From: JAJPKK01 sp963787675
GTDB lineage: Bacteria > Pseudomonadota > Alphaproteobacteria > Rhizobiales > Xanthobacteraceae
DNA: 64,000 bases
NCBI GenBank assembly: GCA_963787675.1
Contig: CAWBDV010000012.1
Span: 1-64,000, forward strand
Reading direction: 5' to 3'
The translations under genes were made by a program, and so were the position numbers. Within the stretch, counting starts at the first letter, position 1, and the number at the start of each line of letters is the position of its first letter. Under the pieces are notes generated by a model, which made no database searches, was not told where the DNA came from, and saw only the letters and a program-made list of their open reading frames with translations. Shown here piece by piece: positions 8,415 through 17,358 of this stretch.

Positions 8415-8516
8415 TGGATAGCGGACACCGGTCTCGTCATCTGCACAGCGCGGCCGTGCGTTAGATTGACGGGCTCACAAGCATTGCGATCACCGTTCCC
8501 GCACGTGGTGCGAGCC

Positions 8517-9887
8517 TCAAGTGAGCCGCGACGCTCCGCGCAATCCCAGGCGACGGTCGACCTCGGCGGCAAGACTAGTCAGTTTTTCGGCCACCTGCAC
8601 CGGATAGGTTGCTTTGGACTCAAGTCGGCGCAAGGGCTCCGGAAGCCTTTCAAGCTGGTGACGCGCATGAGCGCGAATTTCCGAGAAAGTTGGCGCGGGC
8701 CCGAGGCGCTGGCCTCCTTGCATGACGAGTTGCAGTAATTTTTCGCCTGACTGATTATCGTCCTCGACCGACAACACATCGTCAGTCATCTGTCCGTCTG
8801 CTCCGTAACGGCGCCACACCTGCTTGCGACCGGGCCAGGTGGCTTTGCCGGCCGAGAGCTTGCGGCGCGCCAGTCCCGCATACTCTTGCAATTTATAAGC
8901 GCAATCGAGCGCCGGCGCGTCAGACGATGTCGTCAAACTGGTGCCGATTCCGAAGCCGTCGATCGGTGCGCCTTCGCGCGCAAAGCGCATAAGCTCATGC
9001 TCGTCGAGGCCGCCGCTCGCGAAAATGATGACGTCAGTCAGTCCGCCCTCGTCGAGGATCCGTCGCACGCTCTTGGACAAGGTCACCATGTCGCCACTGT
9101 CGAGGCGGACGCCGCGCACCACGATCCCTTCAGCCTTAAGCCGCGAAGCAAGGCTCACGACTTTTCGAGCCGCTGCTTCCGTATCGTAAGTGTCGATCAG
9201 CAGCACCAGATTCTCGGGCCGCGCCCGGGCGAAGCTTTCGAACGCGGCAGTCTCGTCGTCAAAAGCTTGAACGAAGGAATGCGCCATGGTGCCGTAAATC
9301 GGAATGCCGAATAGCTTCTCAGCCAGCACCGTGGCAGTACCTGCAAAGCCGGCGATATAGCTCGCGCGCGCGGCCATGAGCCCGGCATCGGCGCCATGGG
9401 CGCGGCGCAGCCCGAAGTCAATCAAGAGCTTCCCAGGAGCGGCCAACACCAATCGCGCAGCCTTGGCGGCGATCAGCGTCTGAAAGTGGAGCATATTGAT
9501 GATGCGCGTCTCGAGAAGTTGCGCCTCGGGCAGCGGCGCAGTTACGCGCAGGATGGGCTCGTTGGCAAAGAACACCGTACCTTCAGGCATGGCATGGACG
9601 TCGCCGCTGAAGCGGAGCTTCCCAAGGTATTCAAGAAGCGCGCCTCCAAATCTGCCGCTTTTTGCCAACCAATCTAGATCTTCCGCGGAAAAGCGAAGGC
9701 TCTCCAGGAAGTCCAGCACCTGCTCAAGCCCCGCCGCCACGAGAAACCCGCGTTGAGGCGGCAGCTTGCGAACGAAAAATTCGAAGACTGCGGTCGCCCT
9801 CTCGCCGTGGTCCAGATAGGCCTGGACCATGTTCAGTTGGTAAAGATCGGTGAGCAGTAAGCTAGAGCAGATTCCGGTCGATTTCAC
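8517..9887 (-). CDS. pncB: Nicotinate phosphoribosyltransferase with its start replaced by an IS630 end
   Basis: Makes nicotinate mononucleotide from nicotinate and PRPP, with ATP, in NAD salvage. Family features: LLLTDLYQLNM at the N-terminus, FFVRKLPPQRGFLVAAG, FGLRRAHGADAG (histidine region), GTMAHSFV, VRGVRLDSGDM and GFGIGTSL. The body is intact. The IS630 copy at 9863-10910 sits in codon 6 or 7. Joining the flanks restores an in-frame start reading MMDPAASLLLTDL. As the sequence stands, translation would begin at GTG 9887 inside the IS terminal repeat, adding about nine IS-coded residues (MKSTGICSS). That GTG overlaps the TGA of the transposase frame (GTGA), so translation may be coupled to it. 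Confidence 0.9.
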   Translation of the reverse strand: MKSTGICSSLLLTDLYQLNMVQAYLDHGERATAVFEFFVRKLPPQRGFLVAAGLEQVLDFLESLRFSAEDLDWLAKSGRFGGALLEYLGKLRFSGDVHAMPEGTVFFANEPILRVTAPLPEAQLLETRIINMLHFQTLIAAKAARLVLAAPGKLLIDFGLRRAHGADAGLMAARASYIAGFAGTATVLAEKLFGIPIYGTMAHSFVQAFDDETAAFESFARARPENLVLLIDTYDTEAAARKVVSLASRLKAEGIVVRGVRLDSGDMVTLSKSVRRILDEGGLTDVIIFASGGLDEHELMRFAREGAPIDGFGIGTSLTTSSDAPALDCAYKLQEYAGLARRKLSAGKATWPGRKQVWRRYGADGQMTDDVLSVEDDNQSGEKLLQLVMQGGQRLGPAPTFSEIRAHARHQLERLPEPLRRLESKATYPVQVAEKLTSLAAEVDRRLGLRGASRLT

Positions 9888-10910
9888 GCGTAGCCTACGT
9901 GCCTGAAATAATTGGCGGCTTCGCGGGCGGTGACGTTACGGGCGAACGAGCCGATGCGGCGGCGGAGGCGAGGAATTCTCCGCTCAGCCACCTTGCGCAG
10001 ATGAGCTTTCAACTTGCTGAAAGCCATCTCGATTGGGTTCAGGTCAGGCGAATATTTGGGCAGATAGCGAAGTGTCGCACCGCGCGCCTCGATTGCCTCG
10101 CGGACACCGGCGGCCTTGTGCGCCGGAAGATTGTCGATCATCACAATCTCGTTCTGCTTGAGGGTTGGAGCGAGACAGCGTTCGACATAGGCCAAGAACC
10201 TCGTTCCGGTCATTGCGCCATCGATTGTACGTGATGCCCTCATGCCATGCTGGCGTAGAGCGGCCACGAAGGTGATCATCTTCCAATGGCCTTGCGGCAC
10301 ATGGTCCACCAGCCGCTCGCCGCGGCCGCAACGGCCGTGCAGCCGCACCATGTGGGTATTGGCGGAAGTCTCATCGATGAACACCAGCCGGGCCGGATCG
10401 AACAGGCCCTGTTCGCGCATCCAGCGTCGGCGTGCCCGCGCCACGTCTGCACGCTCCTGCTCTGCCGCGCGCAGGCTTTTTTTTGACGGTAATCTTGTGT
10501 CGCTGAAAAAACCGCCACACCGCCGTGCGGCTGCCAGGAATTTTGTGCTTCCGCATCGCGCAGACGATCTCGTCCAACGTCAGGTCGGGCTCCACCGCGA
10601 TCAGCGTCAGCAAAAAGTCCGCGTGCTTCTCCAGCGGCGATGTGCTCCCACCACGCGGTTTGGCGGCACAGCGGCCGGTCTCGCGAAAGCACTTCACCCA
10701 GATCACCGCTGGCGCTCACGTCGTAGTGTTCCGCTGCCTCCCGCCGTGAACCACCACTTTCCACTCGTCCAATCACCCGCTGCCGCATATCCGAAGAATA
10801 CGCCTTGGCCATCGATCCGCCTCCCCAAGCCGAATCAATGCCGATAAACTCTCCCATCTACGGGCCAAGGGGAATCCCCTCCGATTCAATCAGGGCGGAA
10901 CGTGCTCTAG
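9863..10910 (-). mobile_element. IS630-family insertion sequence inside the 5' end of pncB
   Basis: About 1.05 kb. The ends share the inverted repeat TAGAGCA(G/C)-TTCCG-type sequence: TAGAGCAGATTCCGG on the left and, read inward from the right, TAGAGCACGTTCCGC. Both ends are flanked by TA, the target always duplicated by IS630 elements. Removing the element joins AAGC-TA-GCTGCTGG and restores the pncB reading frame, which fixes the boundaries within a base or two. Confidence 0.88.
9884..10812 (-). pseudogene. IS630-family transposase, two frameshifts
   Basis: DDE transposase of the IS630/Tc1 superfamily. The N-terminal frame begins MAKAYSSDMRQRVIG and keeps sense to about 10706 (helix-turn-helix REAAEHYDVSASG). 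The second frame carries VIWVKCFRETG to RFFQRHKITVKK. The third frame carries the catalytic part: FIDETSANTHM, MIDNLPAHKA and PDLNPIEMAFSKLK. The first shift lies near 10706-10712; the second is at a run of eight A on the coding strand (10477-10484). A slip at the A run might be programmed, but it needs a +1 or -2 move here and the earlier shift looks like damage, so transposition ability is doubtful. Confidence 0.82.
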
Positions 10911-11024
10911 CTGCTGGATCCATCATCACCGGCCCGAATATAGGGGCCACTCGAGGCAGCCTCAGTATCCCCGAGCAACCGGGTAACGCATCGATTTTGA
11001 GTAGCGGAGCTGATTGACAAAGCC

Positions 11025-11038
11025 TTGATATGCCTCAA
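11025..11038. promoter_or_regulatory. Imperfect FixK/FNR-type box
   Basis: TTGATATGCCTCAA has a perfect left half and one mismatch in the right half (CTCAA). It is centred 56 bases before GTG 11088 of the decarboxylase, the same spacing as the perfect boxes. Confidence 0.4.
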
Positions 11039-11087
11039 TGGCGCAAGCTGGAAAAGTGCTACCCGAAATCACGTGCGAGGCCGTCCA

Positions 11088-12288
11088 GTGACCGTGCGAT
11101 TGCATTCATCGACTGATAACGCTTGCTTGGCGCTATCAGGCTCTATTCGTGACGACATTCGCGCCAGCGAGCGAATCGCTGCATTTCTCGCCCATCATTC
11201 GGTGCCCACACCGTTCATCGTCATCGACCTCGATGCGGTACGATCCCGGTGGGCAGCATTTCACGCGCAGTTCCCGCAGGCGCGAATTCTCTATGCCGTA
11301 AAGGCCAATCCAGCGGCTGAGATCATTGGCGCGTTGGCTGCGTTCGGAGCGGATTTTGACCTGGCGAGCGCGGGCGAGATCAATCGCTGCCGCAGCCTCG
11401 GAATCAACCCTGATCGACTTTCGTTCGGCAATACGGTCAAGCGCGAGGCGGACATTACCCAGGCCAATGAAGCCGGAATCAATCTTTTTGCCTTCGACAG
11501 TTCGAACGAGCTCGAAAAGCTCGCACGCGCCGCACCCGGCGCGGACGTGTTTTGGCGTATATTGGTTCATACCGCGCAGGCCCAATGGCCGCTGACGCGT
11601 AAGTTCGGATGTTCGTCCGAAATGGCAGTCGAACTTCTTCAGCGCGCCAAATCTCTTGGCTTGCGTCCGATCGGATTATCGTTCCACGTCGGTTCTCAGC
11701 AGATTGATCCTACCCAGTGGTCAGGAGCGATTGCGTCCGCTGCGCGCATCATCAGAACATGCGAGCGAAGTGGCCTGAAACTCGAATCGCTCAATGTCGG
11801 AGGTGGATTTCCGTCCCAGTATCGCGATCCCATTCCGCCAGTGGAGGCCTATGCTGAAGCCATCAATGCTGCGCTGACGCAACATTTTGGCAATTCGGTA
11901 CCGCACATTACCGTCGAGCCAGGCCGCCACATCGTGGGCGACAGTTCTGCGGACCGAGGTTCTCCTGGTCGCCCGCAAGTCACGCAAAGCCACGGAGCGA
12001 TGGGTCTACATCGACGCCGGCCGCTACAATGGGCTTGCCGAGACGCAGGGCGAGCGAATTCGCTATCGTTTGCGCACTCCCCGTGACGGAACACCCTGCG
12101 GTCCCGTCATCATTGCCGGCCCAACTTGCGATAGCAGCGATATTATCTACGAGCGCAGCCGGTACGAACTGCCGCTCGCGCTCGCCAGCGGCGACTTTAT
12201 CGACTTTCTGTCGGCAGGTGCCTACACGGCGAGTTACGCCTCGGTGGAATTCAATGGGTTTGACCCCGTCAAGACCTACTTCATCTGA
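11088..12288 (+). pseudogene. Ornithine/lysine decarboxylase, alanine-racemase fold, frameshifted
   Basis: PLP-dependent decarboxylase of fold type III (eukaryotic-like ornithine decarboxylase), which would make putrescine from ornithine. Seen: the PLP lysine in LYAVKANP, FDLASAGEI, LSFHVGSQQ, the glycine-rich LNVGGGFP and VEPGRHIVGDS. Right after the last motif the frame is lost (about 11942); in the frame ending at TGA 12288 the protein continues TVLRTEVLLVARKS, the cysteine motif GPTCDSSD and YASVEFNGFDP, so one base is missing. GTG 11088 is chosen because GCGAGG lies 7 bases upstream; a TTG at 11025 is also possible. It leads a cluster with a P-loop protein and carbamate kinase. Confidence 0.85.
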
Positions 12289-13672
12289 CCGATGGCCGCA
12301 ACGAGGCGATGGTAATGACGGCCGTCGCCGCATTGTCATTGTCGGCGCCGCAGGACGCGATTTCCATGATTTCAACGTGGTGTTTCGCGATGATCCGACC
12401 GCCGAGGTCATCGCCTTTACCGCAGCGCAAATCCCCGGCATTGCCGGCCGTCGTTACCCTTCATCTCTTGCCGGCCCGCTGTATCGCGATGGGATTCCAA
12501 TCGTTGCCGAAGCGGAACTCGATCAACTGTGCCGCTCACACGGAGTCGATGAGGTCGTTTTCGCCTACAGTGATGTTTCTCATGAGCACGTGATGCATCT
12601 CGCGTCCCGCGCCCTTGCAGCCGGCGCGGACTTTTCGTTGTTTGGTCCGCAGCGCACCATGTTGGCGTGCAAATTGCCGGTGATTGCGGTGACGGCTGTT
12701 CGGACGGGCTGCGGAAAATCCGCCGTGGCACGCTGGCTGTCCCAGCGCCTGGGTGAGCGCGGAAAACGGGTAGCCGTACTGCGACACCCGATGCCGTATG
12801 GGGATCTTGATCGCGAACGTGTGCAGCGCTTCGCGGCCGTCACGGACTTGGATGCTGCCCGTTGCACGATCGAGGAGCGGGAGGAATACGAGCCGCACAT
12901 TGCGGCCGGACACATCGTGTTCGCGGGGGTTGACTACGCCGACATTCTCCGCGCTGCCGAAGAGGAGGCCGACCTGATCGTCTGGGACGGCGGCAACAAC
13001 GATTTCTCCTTCATTAAGCCCGACCTGCACATCACAGTCATCGATGCGCTGCGGCCGCGCAACATCACGACACATCATCCCGGTGAAGCGGTCGCCCGCA
13101 TGGCCGATGTGTTTATCCTCAACAAGGTCGACGCCGCATCGTCAGAAGATGCTCGGATTGCCATCGAGACTTTGAACATCATCAATCCGACAGCACCGAT
13201 CGTACGAGCTGCATCGCCGGTGCAGCTTGACTACCCCGCGCTGGTGAAGGGGCGACGCGTTCTGGTCATCGAAGATGGGCCGACCATCACTCATGGCGGC
13301 ATGAGCTTTGGCGCGGGCTATGTGGCCGCCAAATCGGCTGGCGCGATCGAGATCGTCGACCCGCGGACCTCCGCGGCGTCTGAAATCCGCGATGTGTTCG
13401 CCGCCTATCCTCACATCGGCCTTGTGTTGCCGGCCGTCGGCTACGGGGAAACCCAATTGCGCGCGCTCGAGACATCGATCAACGCCTCGGATGCAGAGGT
13501 CGTTGTCTCCGCAACGCCCATTGATCTGGCGCGATTGCTTCGCATCGAGAAACCGGTGATCCGGGCCCGCTACGAGTTTAAGGAGGTCGGCGAGCCGACC
13601 CTCTCTGCGATCCTTTCGCGTTTTCTTGACCCTGCTGCAGCAACGCGCCAGCGCACCAAGGCGACATCCTGA
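12254..13672 (+). CDS. COG2403-type P-loop protein (cyclic 2,3-diphosphoglycerate synthetase-like)
   Basis: Predicted P-loop NTPase. Seen: IVIVGAAGRDFHDFNVVFRD at the N-terminus (Rossmann-like half), the P-loop VRTGCGKSAVARWL around the middle, LIVWDGGNNDFSF (Walker B region) and FILNKVDAA (GTPase-like NKxD). Archaeal relatives make cyclic 2,3-diphosphoglycerate; bacterial members are of unknown function. The start is unsure: ATG 12254 overlaps the decarboxylase end by 35 bases, and homology begins only near 12327. No good ribosome binding site is visible for either. Its stop TGA overlaps the ATG of carbamate kinase (TGATG), so the two are almost surely co-translated. The operon suggests nitrogen or polyamine metabolism, which is inference. 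Confidence 0.78.
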   Translation: MGLTPSRPTSSDRWPQRGDGNDGRRRIVIVGAAGRDFHDFNVVFRDDPTAEVIAFTAAQIPGIAGRRYPSSLAGPLYRDGIPIVAEAELDQLCRSHGVDEVVFAYSDVSHEHVMHLASRALAAGADFSLFGPQRTMLACKLPVIAVTAVRTGCGKSAVARWLSQRLGERGKRVAVLRHPMPYGDLDRERVQRFAAVTDLDAARCTIEEREEYEPHIAAGHIVFAGVDYADILRAAEEEADLIVWDGGNNDFSFIKPDLHITVIDALRPRNITTHHPGEAVARMADVFILNKVDAASSEDARIAIETLNIINPTAPIVRAASPVQLDYPALVKGRRVLVIEDGPTITHGGMSFGAGYVAAKSAGAIEIVDPRTSAASEIRDVFAAYPHIGLVLPAVGYGETQLRALETSINASDAEVVVSATPIDLARLLRIEKPVIRARYEFKEVGEPTLSAILSRFLDPAAATRQRTKATS

Positions 13673-14589
13673 TGCTCGTGGTCGCTGCGCTTGGAGGCAA
13701 TGCACTGCTCCACCGGGACGAGCCGCTCGATGCGGAGGTGCAGAGACGCAACGTGCTGCATGCGGTCGTCAAGGCAATTGCGCCGCTAGCCCGAAAGCAT
13801 CAGCTCGTCATTACCCACGGCAATGGCCCGCAAGTTGGACTGCTTGCACTACAAACGGCGGCCTACAAACCAGTGGCCCCCTATCCGCTCGATGTCTTGA
13901 CCGCTGAGACCGAAGGAATGGTCGGCTATCTGATCGAGCAGGCACTGGCCAACGAACTTGCCGGCCGCGATGTCGCGACATTGCTGACCCAGGTTGAGGT
14001 CGATCCGGCGGATCCGGCGTTCACTCGGCCAACAAAGCCGATCGGGCCAATATTCACCGCGGACGAAGCGCAGGAACTTGCGTCCCGGACATCGTGGACG
14101 TTCATGCCGGATGACCATGGCTATCGTCGGTCCGTCCCTTCGCCGGAGCCTGTGCGAATTCGCGGGATGAACGTTATCAAGCTGCTGGTAACGGCCGGCG
14201 TGGTCGTCGTCTGCGCCGGGGGCGGAGGCATTCCGGTTGCCGTCGATTCCCGCGGCGCGTTGCATGGGATCGAGGCCGTCATTGACAAGGATCTCTCGGC
14301 CGCCATTCTGGCCAAAGAGATCGATGCTGATGCCTTGTTGTTGTTGACTGATGTTCCGGCTGTATGGACCCAATGGCCGATGGAATTAGGTCATCCTATT
14401 CGCCGGATCACGCCCACCGAGTTGCGCAGGTTGAAGTTTGCTTCCGGCTCGATGGGCCCCAAGACTGAGGCGGCATGTCGTTTCGTCGAGCAGACCGGGC
14501 GCTTTGCCGCCATCGGTGCATTGGACCAAGCAGAAGCCATTCTCGAAGGCAGCGCCGGGACGACCGTTGTGGCGAATCAAATCCAATGA
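13672..14589 (+). CDS. arcC: Carbamate kinase (305 aa)
   Basis: Reversibly makes ATP and carbamate from carbamoyl phosphate and ADP. Seen: VVAALGGNALLHR at the N-terminus, the glycine-rich VITHGNGPQVGLL, VVVCAGGGGIPV, VIDKDLSAAILA and the C-terminal FASGSMGPKTEAACRF, all standard amino-acid-kinase carbamate kinase motifs. Full length. Start ATG 13672 overlaps the upstream stop. No arginine deiminase or carbamoyltransferase gene is in the window, so the source of carbamoyl phosphate is not explained locally; the upstream decarboxylase uses ornithine, a usual by-product of carbamoyl phosphate-yielding pathways. Confidence 0.9.
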   Translation: MLVVAALGGNALLHRDEPLDAEVQRRNVLHAVVKAIAPLARKHQLVITHGNGPQVGLLALQTAAYKPVAPYPLDVLTAETEGMVGYLIEQALANELAGRDVATLLTQVEVDPADPAFTRPTKPIGPIFTADEAQELASRTSWTFMPDDHGYRRSVPSPEPVRIRGMNVIKLLVTAGVVVVCAGGGGIPVAVDSRGALHGIEAVIDKDLSAAILAKEIDADALLLLTDVPAVWTQWPMELGHPIRRITPTELRRLKFASGSMGPKTEAACRFVEQTGRFAAIGALDQAEAILEGSAGTTVVANQIQ

Positions 14590-14750
14590 TTCTGATGGGT
14601 TGAAGTAATGCAAGGCTTATTACCGACCAGATATGCTACCGCCACGGCGCCGCCCAACCCCATACCAGTCTTGAATATCGGCGTGCCGCGACCCAACCGG
14701 ACTCGCATCTGCCCCAATCAGGGCAACTTGAGACGGGTGACCACACCAAG

Positions 14751-15596
14751 GTGACGATCATGGCGATCCTTATCGTTGGTTGCATCTTAACGATTACATC
14801 GTGGGTCGTTGCGTGGGGCCGCTTCGGAATTCTGACGGAATTCTCCTTCTTTCCGCTGTGGCTCGGCTACATTCTGACCATGAACGGACTGGCCGAAGTC
14901 TTTACAGGTTCATCGCTGCTCACCCGCATGCGCTGGTCCTTCGGCTGGCTGTTCGTAATTTCGGTCCCTTTTTGGTGGTTCTTTGAAGGGATGAACGAAA
15001 TTGTCCAGAACTGGCATTATCAATTTTCACCACCCGTTTCATCTACTCAGTATTTAATCCAAGCCTCCATAGATTTTTCTACTGTAATTCCAGCGGCTTT
15101 ATCCACTGCTTTATTCGTCTTTCGACGCATTAAGTGGCCCTGCTCCGCTTCTGGGATGAGCAAAGATATTAATCGGTCCCGTCTTGCCGCTTCCACCCTG
15201 CTGGGCGCAGCCTCCTTTGCGCTGCTAGCGCTATTTCCGGACAAAGCATTTCCGCTCGTCTGGATAGCTCCAATTCTCGTCATCGAGCCGATTACATACG
15301 CAATTGGCTATCCGTCGCTGCTGGCAGACTTTGAAAAACGAGATGCGCATTTAGTGATCTCGATCATGATGGGCACGTTGCTCGTGGGCATCTGGTGGGA
15401 GTTCTGGAATTACTATTCTTTGCCAAAGTGGACCTATACAGTTCCCTATGTTGGATTCTGGAAGATTTTTGAGATGCCGCTTTTAGGCTACTTGGGATAC
15501 CCATTTTTTGGAATAATAATTTTTGGCTATACCGCCATCATGTTGATGCTTATCATGGGGAAGCGGCTGGATGATATATTTCGTGACGCGACGTAG
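14751..15596 (+). CDS. Multi-pass membrane protein of unknown function (281 aa)
   Basis: Not recognised. The protein is very hydrophobic, with about eight likely membrane helices and many aromatic residues (FFPLWLGYILTMNG, WLFVISVPFWWFFEGMNE, VGIWWEFWNYYSLPKWTY). The charged and tryptophan-rich motifs WWFFEGMNE and WWEFWNYY repeat in the two halves, which may point to an internal duplication. GC content is visibly lower than that of its neighbours, hinting at transfer. Start GTG 14751 or ATG 14760, with GAGACGGGTG upstream. It ends 40 bases from the convergent groEL paralogue. Confidence 0.7.
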   Translation: MTIMAILIVGCILTITSWVVAWGRFGILTEFSFFPLWLGYILTMNGLAEVFTGSSLLTRMRWSFGWLFVISVPFWWFFEGMNEIVQNWHYQFSPPVSSTQYLIQASIDFSTVIPAALSTALFVFRRIKWPCSASGMSKDINRSRLAASTLLGAASFALLALFPDKAFPLVWIAPILVIEPITYAIGYPSLLADFEKRDAHLVISIMMGTLLVGIWWEFWNYYSLPKWTYTVPYVGFWKIFEMPLLGYLGYPFFGIIIFGYTAIMLMLIMGKRLDDIFRDAT

Positions 15597-15636
15597 AGCG
15601 CTCGCGTCGGCATTGAGACCGACACGTCACCGACCG

Positions 15637-17259
15637 CTACATCACCATTTCCGCCTCGGCGGCACGCTCCTTCTTTTCCTCGGGGATTTCCGTCATTGTC
15701 GCTTCGGTTAGCAGCAAGACGCTGGCAACGGATACGGCGTTTTCCAGGCCGACCCGGACGACCTTGGTGGCGTCGATGATGCCGGCCTCCATAAGATCGA
15801 CGTATTGTTTGCGCCCGGCGTCGAAGCCTTCAGTTCCCGTCCCACTTAACATTCGCGGGACGAAAACCCCACCGTCGGCAGCGGAATTTTCCGCGATCTG
15901 CCGCGTAGGCATCTCAAGAGCCCGTTTCAGAATCTGGATGCCGGTCCTCTCATCGCCGTCGCAATTCGCCTCCTCCTCCGCCACCGCCCCGATGCATCGC
16001 AGCAATGCCAAGCCGCCCCCCGGCACGATACCCTCGGCGACCGCTGCCTTGGTCGCGCTGATGGCGTCGTCGAGTGCCTCTTTCTTCGACTTCATCTCGG
16101 CTTCGGAGGGCGCGCCGACCCGGATCACCGCGACGCCACCGGACAATTTTGCCAGCCGTTCCTGCAGCTTCTCGCGATCATAGTCGCTCGTTGCCTTTTC
16201 GATCTCGCGATGAATCTGTTCGATGCGGCCATCGATCTGCTTGCGCTCGCCATTACCGCCGATGATCGTGGTGTTGTCCTTGTCGACCACCACTCGCTTG
16301 GCGCTGCCGAGTTGCTCGACGGCCACATTCTCGAGCTTCAGCCCCAGTTCCTCCGAGACCACCTGACCGCCCGTCAGGATGGCCATGTCCTGCAACATGG
16401 CTCTGCGCCGATCGCCGAATCCCGGCGCCTTGACGGCGCAGCTCTTGAGACCGCCGCGGATGTGGTTGACGATCAGTGTGGCAAGGGCCTCGCCCTCGAC
16501 GTCTTCAGCGACCACCAGCAGCGGGCGGCCGGCCTTCACAACTTGATCGAGCAATGGCAAGAGATCCTTGAGGACAGTGAGCTTGCGATCGAAGATGAGG
16601 ATCAACGCGTCCTCCATCACGGCCTCCATCTTCTCTGGGTTCGTGATGAAGTAGGGTGAGACAAAACCGCGATCGAATTGCATGCCTTCGACAACATCGA
16701 GACTGGTCTCGGTCGTCTTTGATTCCTCGACCGTGATGACTCCCTCGCTGCCCACCTTGTCCATGGCGTCAGCCACCAGTTCGCCGATGACAGGATCATT
16801 ATGGGCTGAAATCGCGCCAACCTGGGCCTTCTCCTTGCGCGATTTGACCGGCCGGGACAGCGCCCGCAATGCTTCGACCGCTCGCTTTGTCGCGCGGTCG
16901 AGGCCGCGCTTGATGTCGATTGCACTTGCGCCCGCGACCACGTTGCGCACGCCATCAGCGAATATCGCGTGAGCCAAGACCGTCGACGTGCTTGTACCGT
17001 CGCCCACCATGTCCCCGGTCTTCTCCGCCGCCTGCCGCAGCATTCGGGCGCCAAGGTTCTCCGCGGGATCCTTCAGATCAATCTCCTTGGCGATAGTGAC
17101 GCCATCGTTGCAGACGATCGGTGCGCCCCACTTCTTCTCGATCAGGACTGACTTCGACCGCGGACCCAGGGTCACGCGAATAGCGTCGGCAAGTTGCGTC
17201 GCACCCCGCAAAATCTTTTCACGAGCGGCGGAACGGAAAAGAATTTGTTTGTGTGGCAT
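15637..17259 (-). CDS. groEL: Divergent solitary GroEL-type chaperonin (540 aa)
   Basis: Class I chaperonin subunit. Core motifs are kept: VTLGPRSKSVLIEKKWGAP, NDGVTIAKEIDL, the ATP site VGDGTSTSTVLA, and GIVPGGGLALLR near the C-terminus. It differs from housekeeping GroEL: the N-terminus reads MPHKQILFRSAAREKILRG, PRSKSV replaces the usual PKGRNV, and the tail ends AEAEMVM without the Gly-Gly-Met repeats. No groES is beside it. This fits an accessory stress chaperonin that borrows GroES from another locus. A one-mismatch FixK/FNR box lies 63 bases before the start; no CIRCE element was seen. Confidence 0.92.
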   Translation of the reverse strand: MPHKQILFRSAAREKILRGATQLADAIRVTLGPRSKSVLIEKKWGAPIVCNDGVTIAKEIDLKDPAENLGARMLRQAAEKTGDMVGDGTSTSTVLAHAIFADGVRNVVAGASAIDIKRGLDRATKRAVEALRALSRPVKSRKEKAQVGAISAHNDPVIGELVADAMDKVGSEGVITVEESKTTETSLDVVEGMQFDRGFVSPYFITNPEKMEAVMEDALILIFDRKLTVLKDLLPLLDQVVKAGRPLLVVAEDVEGEALATLIVNHIRGGLKSCAVKAPGFGDRRRAMLQDMAILTGGQVVSEELGLKLENVAVEQLGSAKRVVVDKDNTTIIGGNGERKQIDGRIEQIHREIEKATSDYDREKLQERLAKLSGGVAVIRVGAPSEAEMKSKKEALDDAISATKAAVAEGIVPGGGLALLRCIGAVAEEEANCDGDERTGIQILKRALEMPTRQIAENSAADGGVFVPRMLSGTGTEGFDAGRKQYVDLMEAGIIDATKVVRVGLENAVSVASVLLLTEATMTEIPEEKKERAAEAEMVM

Positions 17260-17315
17260 TTGGCACGATCCTCGTAGTCAAATACATTTTTTCGCTCGGG
17301 GTTCGACCTGCCGCG

Positions 17316-17329
17316 TTGATCTGGCTCAA
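17316..17329. promoter_or_regulatory. Imperfect FixK/FNR-type box before groEL
   Basis: TTGATCTGGCTCAA has a perfect left half and one mismatch in the right half. Its centre is 63 bases before the groEL ATG on the complementary strand. Confidence 0.4.
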
Positions 17330-17358
17330 TCGGCCCGCGCAGGCCTCAGTTGCCGAGA

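Noticed and set aside
10477..10484. Programmed frameshift at the A8 run as the only shift in IS630
   Set aside because: A second, separate shift near 10706 is also needed and the A8 move would have to be +1 or -2, so simple programmed -1 slippage does not explain the gene.
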